Under the pieces are notes generated by a model. That model was not told the origin of the DNA and ran no database searches. It saw nothing but the letters and a program-made list of their open reading frames with translations. From Euclidia mi (taxonomy: Eukaryota > Arthropoda > Insecta > Lepidoptera > Erebidae), in assembly GCA_944739405.2 (NCBI GenBank), contig OX123205.2, positions 38,274,475-38,338,474 of the forward strand: DNA of 64,000 nucleotides, in the 5' to 3' direction. Made by a program: the position numbers and the translations under genes. Below are positions 57,081 to 64,000 of this stretch, one piece after another (position 1 is the first letter of the stretch; each line of letters starts with the position of its first letter).

Positions 57081-58480
57081 GGGTAAATACGCTAAATGTC
57101 GGCCACCTTACGGGTTTTCTGTTTTGGGATCGGTCTGGCACCATCAATTTGAAACAAAAGGACAGCTTCCGATGCGGTTTTGGATAGTTTGATAAATCTA
57201 TTTCATGTTTATGGGCATAAGATTGACATTTCTACTACAAGGAAAAAGTTCTAAGGTTTTGTTGCGTCGAGAACGAAAAAACCCTAAAGTCGGCCGTTCA
57301 CGGTCCATGGTCGGTCGCGTTTTTCCCAAATGTCGGCCGGGTATAGGATGTTTTAAATTAAGACTGAAAAATATTATTAATATGATTTATTTTGGCAGGA
57401 GTCTCACTAAGTATACGTTATTAATCGTTATTGGTTTAATAGTAGGTAAAGTATTTTTTTTATTTGCACTTAAATAATGTTAGGTATTACAATTTTTATC
57501 AAAGTAAACATCACAATAATTATAATTAGTTCTGGATGTCTTTTCAAAAATAATTCATACCATTTTTTGCCCGGAGTATCATCATTGAATAGATTTTGCC
57601 TATTTTCGGCTTTCATATTTTTTTTACACTATTAATTAAATCTGGTTTTTTTTCTTGGAAAACCGCACTTCGCGAGTTGTATTAGCCATTGAACTAGTAT
57701 AAATATCAACTCCTACATTTAAACTTAACTCTTTATATTATTAATAAATAAATGTATAATAAATATTTAATTTTAGAAAATAAGAAAAAGTAATCAGCCC
57801 GTATAGTTGGGCTCGAATTCGAGGCTGGTCGACATTACGATCTTTAATGTTTCTAAAGCCGGCCCCTATTTTGGGTAGGTACATTATTTCTCGAGATTCA
57901 ACTAATATCACCCCGGCCGGTATTTGGCGATTAAACGTAAAATAGATTTATTTGCCTATATGCGTTGCAAATTCTCTTATTAAGCCAATGGAATAAGTAC
58001 AATTTGATTTTATAAAACAGACTGCATTTACTTTAAGTCGGCCACGGCCGAGAATCCGGTTTTAATTCAAAATTTGTATTCTATTGGCGGCCTCCTATTT
58101 TCCCTTTAAAACAATACGTAAAACATTGGAAAACTATCTCAAAATATAGTAAAAATCACTAATTACTGATAATAAAGCTTAAAACAAAAAAAAGGAATGT
58201 CTGACCGTTCTAATATCAATCCCCGAAGTGTGGGTATTCACAGCAAGTAAGGTACTTTTAATATAAAATTGACGCTTCGACGGCGCAATCGCTACTGATG
58301 CTCAGTGTGCGAAGAGTGAGTGGCGTAATCGGAAAGTAACGGTTTGTACATATAGAGCATGAACTAAGGTTGTAATTCGAGTGGCAAATTTGTCACTTCA
58401 TTACGTTTTAAATGAACGCAAGCTAAAAATGTGCAGACGGCCGAAGTTTGGGGGGGGGCCGACGTTTAGCGTATTTACCC
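57081..58480. mobile_element. 1.4-kb TIR element with repeated GTCGGCC motif
   Basis: TA on both sides (57079-57080 and 58481-58482). TIR GGGTAAATACGCTAAATGTC / GGGTAAATACGCTAAACGTC, both followed by GGCC. GTCGGCC or GGCCGAC-like words recur in the interior (near 57288, 57331, 58037, 58457), unlike the AT-rich background. The 90-codon frame at 57205 has no recognisable domain. No transposase. TA target fits Tc1/mariner, but the family is not recognised. Confidence 0.8.
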
Positions 58481-58499
58481 TACCAAACTTGTTGATATC

Positions 58500-59560
58500 T
58501 TAATTTACTGTATTCTGGGAAATAAACTGATTTGATTGATTGATCAAGTGCGAGTCGGTACCTACCTTCAATCTAGTCTTAACATATCGTTACTGCACTG
58601 CCTTGATTTTTATAAGCTTTTTGTATATTAATATTACCTACTCTGTTCATTGATTAGGTAGATAGGTAGGTACATCTACCTAGTTGGTTTCCAGGTCAGC
58701 CATTCATGGGAATAGGTACCTTAGGGTTCCACGAAGCTTTAGTAGGGGTTCCACGAAGATGTTGCTCAAATTCAAATTAAATTATTAAATTAGAACTAAT
58801 CAAGTAATAACTAGATAGCAGACTACAGCTAAATAAATCTATAATTTTGATCGATTTACACTCGGAACTGTAGGTAGGTAAGTAAGTATGTTACTTTAAG
58901 GCGCTGTCCTAAGCGACTGTTTTGGTAAATGAGGGGGTGAAGCAGGGGAGGTGAAGGGAGCTTAGCTCCGTCTACTGCGGGGCGCCCCCCTTCATTCTCG
59001 TCGCGTGCGGCCGTATTCTGGCGACATCCAATATTTCAAAATCGCAAGCAAAACGTTTTAGCATATTGAATTGAGATACTGATATTAAAATTTATATTAC
59101 ATACATCAATCTGTTTGTACAATATAGGCATAGCGCAATTTTTGTTCTCAGTGCAGCCATGAGCAAAACTGGTTTACATTAGACGTTATAGGTATTAAAT
59201 GTTGACGAAAGTAGGTAAATACCTACGTGCTGTAAGATGTTAAAAATAATTAAGAAAGTTCCATGTATGGAGAGGCCATTATTATGTTTGTTTTGTTTTT
59301 GTATAAAAATAGTGAAGCAGTTCATAGAATACCTACATCTAATTCCATTCCTGCCAGTTTTCAAATCTGTTTTGCAATAAATTGGCTGTGAAATACGGGC
59401 GAACAGACAGACAGACATTGCGAATCTATAAGGGTTCCGTTTTTACCATTTTTGGCTACGGTACCCTAAAAAACACAATACTGCTCTACTAAGCGCAAAA
59501 GCCGTATCTCAACTAAAGCGAGTTACGAGATAATTGAAGTTTAGTAAAAGTTGATTTCTT
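58500..59560. other. Repeat debris
   Basis: A LINE tail AAATAAACTGATTTGATTGA at about 58520, two 'ggttccacgaag' direct repeats near 58726-58760, and at 59400-59475 a fragment of the 'agggttccgt' family. No gene recognised. Confidence 0.45.
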
Positions 59561-59604
59561 TTATTTATTTATGGATGTTTATTGTTATTATAGGTATAAT
59601 TATT

Positions 59605-60225
59605 ATGGCAAAGGTTTCGAAATACGTCGCCGTTTTTAGGGGTTGTGAGTGATTGGAGAGGGAACAGGAGAGGTCTTGAAACCCCTCTCACCATTTTCAC
59701 TTGCCGGAAATACTTGGTTTCCTCTGAAAAAAAAAATCTCCAAACATCGGTGTGTATGACACTGCCAACTTCCACATTCATCACACTAGTTTAATAAACT
59801 AAGGTTGTCGGAGCCCTGCGAAGGGCTCCTATTTTCGGATTAAGGGTCAAAAGAGAACCTAACATAACCTATTTATTTACTTATTACAGTCGCACCTAGC
59901 CCAAGGCTCTCGAAAGCAATGACGCACAAATTTGTCATTAGCTGTCAATATGATCATTCCAAGATGGCAGTTTTGTATTTCGTTTCACGTTTTTCACATA
60001 AAACCTAAAAATTACATTTGTAAAACTGTACTAAAGTATAAAAACTATGTTCCGTTTTGCATAATTGCCGAAGTATTTATGAAATTTTGGAAATTGTTTA
60101 AAAATATTTAGACGCAACTCCGGCAGCCAAAATTACTTTTAGGGGATTAAAACGAACTACCTTAAGCCCTACACTACCAATACCCTCAAATTCAGGCGAC
60201 TCGTTTCGAAACCCAACCCATTATT
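59605..60225 (+). mobile_element. ~620-bp MITE family, copy C (uninterrupted)
   Basis: Reference copy of the family seen at 28555-29795 and 33625-36845. Ends GGTTTCGAAATACGTCGCC and, inverted, GGGTTTCGAAACGAGTCGCC. Includes a GGAGCCCTGCG/GGGCTCC hairpin at 59810-59829. Confidence 0.85.
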
Positions 60226-60619
60226 ATTTTTCAAAATAGATGAAACATCAAAAATATATGTGGATATACCTTATTCATGAGATACTGCTATGTCGCTTAG
60301 AAAATTATAGAATTAGAATTTGAGTTACTGCTTTTTCGTTAGCTCTCGTCATACATATTTGTATGGAAAAATATAAAAAAATTCTTTCGCTTCAAATATG
60401 TGTTGTTTCAAAGAAAATAAATATTAAAAGATATTTATTTATATGCATTTATAATTTATTAACGAAATACAGAGTTTACAGCTCATCAAAAGTTAGCTGT
60501 CTGCTACAACCCGGCAGGTTTTCTTTATTCTCATCGAATGTTAAAGGCAGTGTGTGAGGTGATAAGGCTTCAATACTTATTATTTGCTGTTGTTCACGAG
60601 GCACAGTTTCATTAACTTT

Positions 60620-61340
60620 CCTTTAACGGCTTGGTATTGTAGAAATTTCAAGCACTGATGAAACATTTTCCTCTCCGTGATCTCGCAATGCCATCCCTTG
60701 AGCTTGACGAGAATCAACAATTTCAGGCAACTGCCAATTCATATAAAACGCCACAAGCTTCTCCCAGAAAACATCATCTCTTTCTATAATTTCTATTTTT
60801 AGTGGTATACTTTCGCCACTCCACACAGCAAATAAACACTTTTGTTTGCGTGTAACGTGGCGTTGCCCCTGAATTTGGTAATAACAATTACAATATTTGT
60901 TTAGACTAGTCAGTTCACTTTTTTATCATGTTTCCATATTTGTATTTTATTTGCTCTTATACTATTCTCCAGGCCATTCTTATAGGCAACTTTAGAACAT
61001 TAAATTTCCACAATCGTGTTTGGACCTATTAATCCATCTGGCGTGGCACCAATAATCGAATAATCCACAAGGCTCGATTGTTACATTTTCTTGCTTCGCC
61101 AGTTGTTCATTTTAGATTCCATGCGCAACTGATTTTACATTGCAAATATTTTATTTGTACAAAATATTTTTTACTAAGTTGGCTTTACTGCTATTATCTC
61201 TTCTTTTTACCACTATACAAAAATTTCAATCTGTCAACATATTCTTACGCAATTTGAACCAGTCATTGCTATCCCTCTTGTAATTTTTGCTTATCACTAC
61301 GGAATTTGAGTCAAATTTGTTAAAAAAATTGTTTGGCATT
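60620..61340 (-). pseudogene. YqaJ-type exonuclease relic
   Basis: Minus strand, from about 61310: SNDWFKLRKNMLT, then NLVKNILYK, NEQLAKQ, then GATPDGLIGP (catalytic Asp), IVEI-stop-CSKVA (where a VEIK-type catalytic Lys is expected), YYQIQGQRHVTRKQKCLFAV, and IIERDDVFWEKLVAFY to LPEIVDSRQ. The block order fits YqaJ-like recombinase/exonuclease domains, which occur in insect genomes often near mobile elements. A stop at the catalytic Lys and several frameshifts show it is dead. Confidence 0.7.
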
Positions 61341-61344
61341 TCTT

Positions 61345-64000
61345 GGCTAGCTCTTGAACAGATCCTGTTAGGAATGACTGAAGTCAAATGTGTGTAAGAC
61401 GTTGCAGAACTGTTATCTTTAACTTCACTGTAATTACAATAATGATAATTAGTTACGTACTTTATTATTAAAAAATACTATATCTTGTGTTATAGCAAAC
61501 AGAGAAGTTACCTTCTTACTTATAAATGATTGATTTTAGAAATTAAAAAGATATTAGATGTACTGAGACATATCTAATAGTTTATGAATAATCAAAGTTT
61601 TACCCGATGTACCTAAAAAGGTTTATGTTCAAAACAATAATACAACATTCGTTACCGCTTGTGTGCGGATTGCGGAGCGCCATATTAGCGCTGTCATCAT
61701 TATTGTTCGCCGTGGCGGCATCTTAGCGCTCCTTTTTTTAAACAGGATTAGCTGGGCGCACGGAACTTTTGTTTATTTGTGCGTGTCTCTTATACGTTAA
61801 GGTATTGGCGGTACTGACTTTTCATTTTATTAGTGTGTTAGTATACTTATTTTTGAGCATTTTTAAAGGGACGTCCGTAAAATGGACGCGAATAGGGCGA
61901 TGGACGCGAACAGGCGAAATTACCCTATCGTTATTTTTTTATCTTTGATTTTAAGTTCCATCGATGTTGAGAACAATAAATAGTTATTTATAGTTTCTAT
62001 AAAGTGATTTAATAATGATAATAATGTAGACTTTTTATAACTATAATCTTTAATGTAGAAATTGTTAAAAGCCAATCTTTCTTTAGATTGTCTTAACAAT
62101 ATCACCCTTATATGAAGGATTATAAGGCTGATATTGTTAAGATTAAGCTGGTGGACGTGAACTGGTCCACAGGTGGACGCAATTTGGATTTTTTGGACGC
62201 AAACTAGGTAAAATGCCATATTTTGAAGTTTGTCTATTTAAAAAAAAAACAACAAGTTTCGAACAAAACTGAAAATTATTATTAAAATAGACTATATAAT
62301 GAACGCATTACATAAATTTTTCATTGAATCAATTTGCTGGAACATTTTTATTTTCTCCTTCAAACTTGCCAACTGCACTACATGGACGCGAACAGGCGAA
62401 ATGACCCTATTATGTGGAATATTTATCGGAGTCCGGGTAACGCGAGTAGTCTTACAAATATAAACGTCGTCTTCAGAAAAGTCCGTATAACAGTGCCAAG
62501 TCGGATTTTCAAAACAAATAAGTATAAGAAAACAACAGTAAACAAGAACTCAACCCAGACAGCGAACAGCGCGAAGAGAAAATATACGTCACAACAAAAA
62601 AAACAAACTTCAAAACAAGCTCGTAATAGTTGAAGTAGTAGGTATATTATCTGTGCATGTGTCAAAATTTATCGTTCTTATTTATCTACAAAATACAACA
62701 GTCCAAAATACCGCTACACTTTTATCTTAGGGTATAATAAGTGCAAAAATATAAAAATTTCCAAATTGGTTTTCGATACTAATTAAATAAATTAAGTTTC
62801 AGTCGAATTTAATTGTCAATAGTGCCATCTAGTGTTCAATAATTTGTTTAATGGAAAGCTAAATGGCGAATCATTGTAGTCGTAGTTGGCGCTGCTGAGC
62901 ATGTAAAATCTGGACCACTTCAAAATATCTATTAATGCAATGAAACAGTGTTAAATGTTATTAACGTGCCCAAAATTAGTTATGTTTCATTTTGTTTGCT
63001 TAAATTTTACTCAAATCTTATGTTCATTGACCATCGATTTTAATTCATTACCCGTAGCGCCATCTGTGATCACTTTTGAAAACTAAAAGTAAAATGTTCG
63101 TATTGGGACCCCATGCCCAGGTCCAAATCCGACAGTATTTTTTTAAATTGACGCTGGCGCTGTTCTGGTTCTTCGTAGCAACTTATTTGGCGTTCCTTGA
63201 TGGTTTTACCCAAAGAGTATACAAATACTACGGTTTTACCCATGACCTTTTACCCAGTTTAGCACCACAATGAAGTTATAGATAAACATGGAGACCGCAC
63301 TCCGAATAGGTACCTACTTGAAGCTCAAATGATGTATCGCTATCTCGCTCACTGTGCTCATACCATCTCTTTTCAACCAACCACTGCCATATTGACAAGA
63401 TTTACTTGACATATGGTGGCCAATGTTGCCACATTACCAAATCCTTAGGAAATGGGATTATAATTCACTGTCTCGCCAACCATGATTATAAGTGTTCGAG
63501 ACCTACAATATTGGGAGTTTTAACAAGTGATTGGATTTCAACTCTTGATTTAAATACACATTAATTGACCGTGTAAACTTCTGATTTGCTTAATATGTCG
63601 GCTCTTTTTAAGAGCTTACTCGGAGATTTTAATAAGAAGATAGCAATACTAAATCCACGCTAAAATGAGAGGTCAGACCACAGAGAGTGAGATAGAGAAA
63701 TGTAGGTATTTGACTCAAGGCTTTGTTCCAGCTGTGGCCTCCATGTTTATCTATACCTTCATGAGCACCACCAAAACCTTGACACTTGAACGAACCTATC
63801 GATTGATGATAATAGCGGCATCTAGTAACACCATCCGCAAATTACCAAGCCATTTAGTTTAGTTAAGGTCCAACATATGGCATTATCATTAGTTTAATAG
63901 AAAGAAGGAAAGTAGAAAATATAATAATATGCATAAAAATATGTGACAAAGTAACAAATTGATAATTATAATTATTTAATGATGATACAAAATATTTCAA
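61345..64000. other. No supported gene
   Basis: Short open frames only. A direct repeat GGACGCGAACAGGCGAAAT occurs at about 61903-61921 and 62384-62402. A hairpin with 21-bp arms and one mismatch lies at 62092-62141. At about 63208-63235 is 'ccaaagagtatacaaatact', whose reverse complement is at about 6340-6362. Confidence 0.5.
62092..62141. repeat. 21-bp hairpin, 8-nt loop
   Basis: 62092-62112 pairs with 62121-62141 with one mismatch (CTTAACAATATCA start). Confidence 0.9.

Overview
The window looks like a stretch of a lepidopteran (moth or butterfly) nuclear chromosome. It is AT-rich and intron-bearing, and is made largely of nested transposable elements: RTE-, Jockey- and CR1-like LINE fragments, tRNA-derived SINEs with the 'ctcacgcctgt...ggtaggcagag' tail, Tc1/mariner, piggyBac, Harbinger-like and hAT-like elements, and gypsy remnants. 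There is no prokaryotic gene organisation. No database search was possible, so family names come from motifs and domain architecture only.

Two host-type genes could be reconstructed by splice-site and reading-phase reasoning; both encode THAP (C2CH zinc) domains. Gene 1 is on the minus strand (about 26545 to 22870). It has two THAP exons, a short linker exon and a last exon made of about nine 10-residue repeats read from a 30-bp minisatellite. Gene 2 is on the plus strand, with exons from 28002 to 44267. A first THAP domain (28002-28423) and a second THAP half-domain (30497-30578, or alternatively 36950-37001) join in phase to 38069-38278, then to two acidic exons, a ZAD domain split over two exons, and three C2H2 fingers. 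The long form is 656 aa and the short form from 36950 is 536 aa. The intron at 38279-42229 holds a decayed P-element/THAP9-like transposase (40160-40955) split by a solo LTR, so the THAP half of this gene may have come from a P-type transposon.

Layout. 1-9800: inverted duplication with about 1.4-kb arms, each carrying the THAP exons of a decayed gene; the left arm is split by a 2.6-kb TIR element. 9800-14000: frameshifted unidentified ORF, then a foldback element whose TIRs are short tandem repeats and which holds a 5'-truncated LINE. 14600-22500: Harbinger-like, piggyBac-like and mariner elements, all damaged. 22800-26600: gene 1. 27100-44300: gene 2 with many nested insertions, including an apparently intact Tc1-like transposase at 34150-35175. 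44500-48000: LINE and gypsy debris. 48062-52815: a 4.75-kb TTAA-flanked element inside a gypsy remnant. 54000-64000: mostly gene-free, with a 1.4-kb TIR element, a MITE copy and a dead YqaJ-type nuclease.

Two patterns stand out. One is the concentration of THAP exons: two inverted decayed copies plus two multi-exon genes. The other is a run of near-perfect palindromes (17- to 126-bp arms, mostly tiny loops) scattered through the window.
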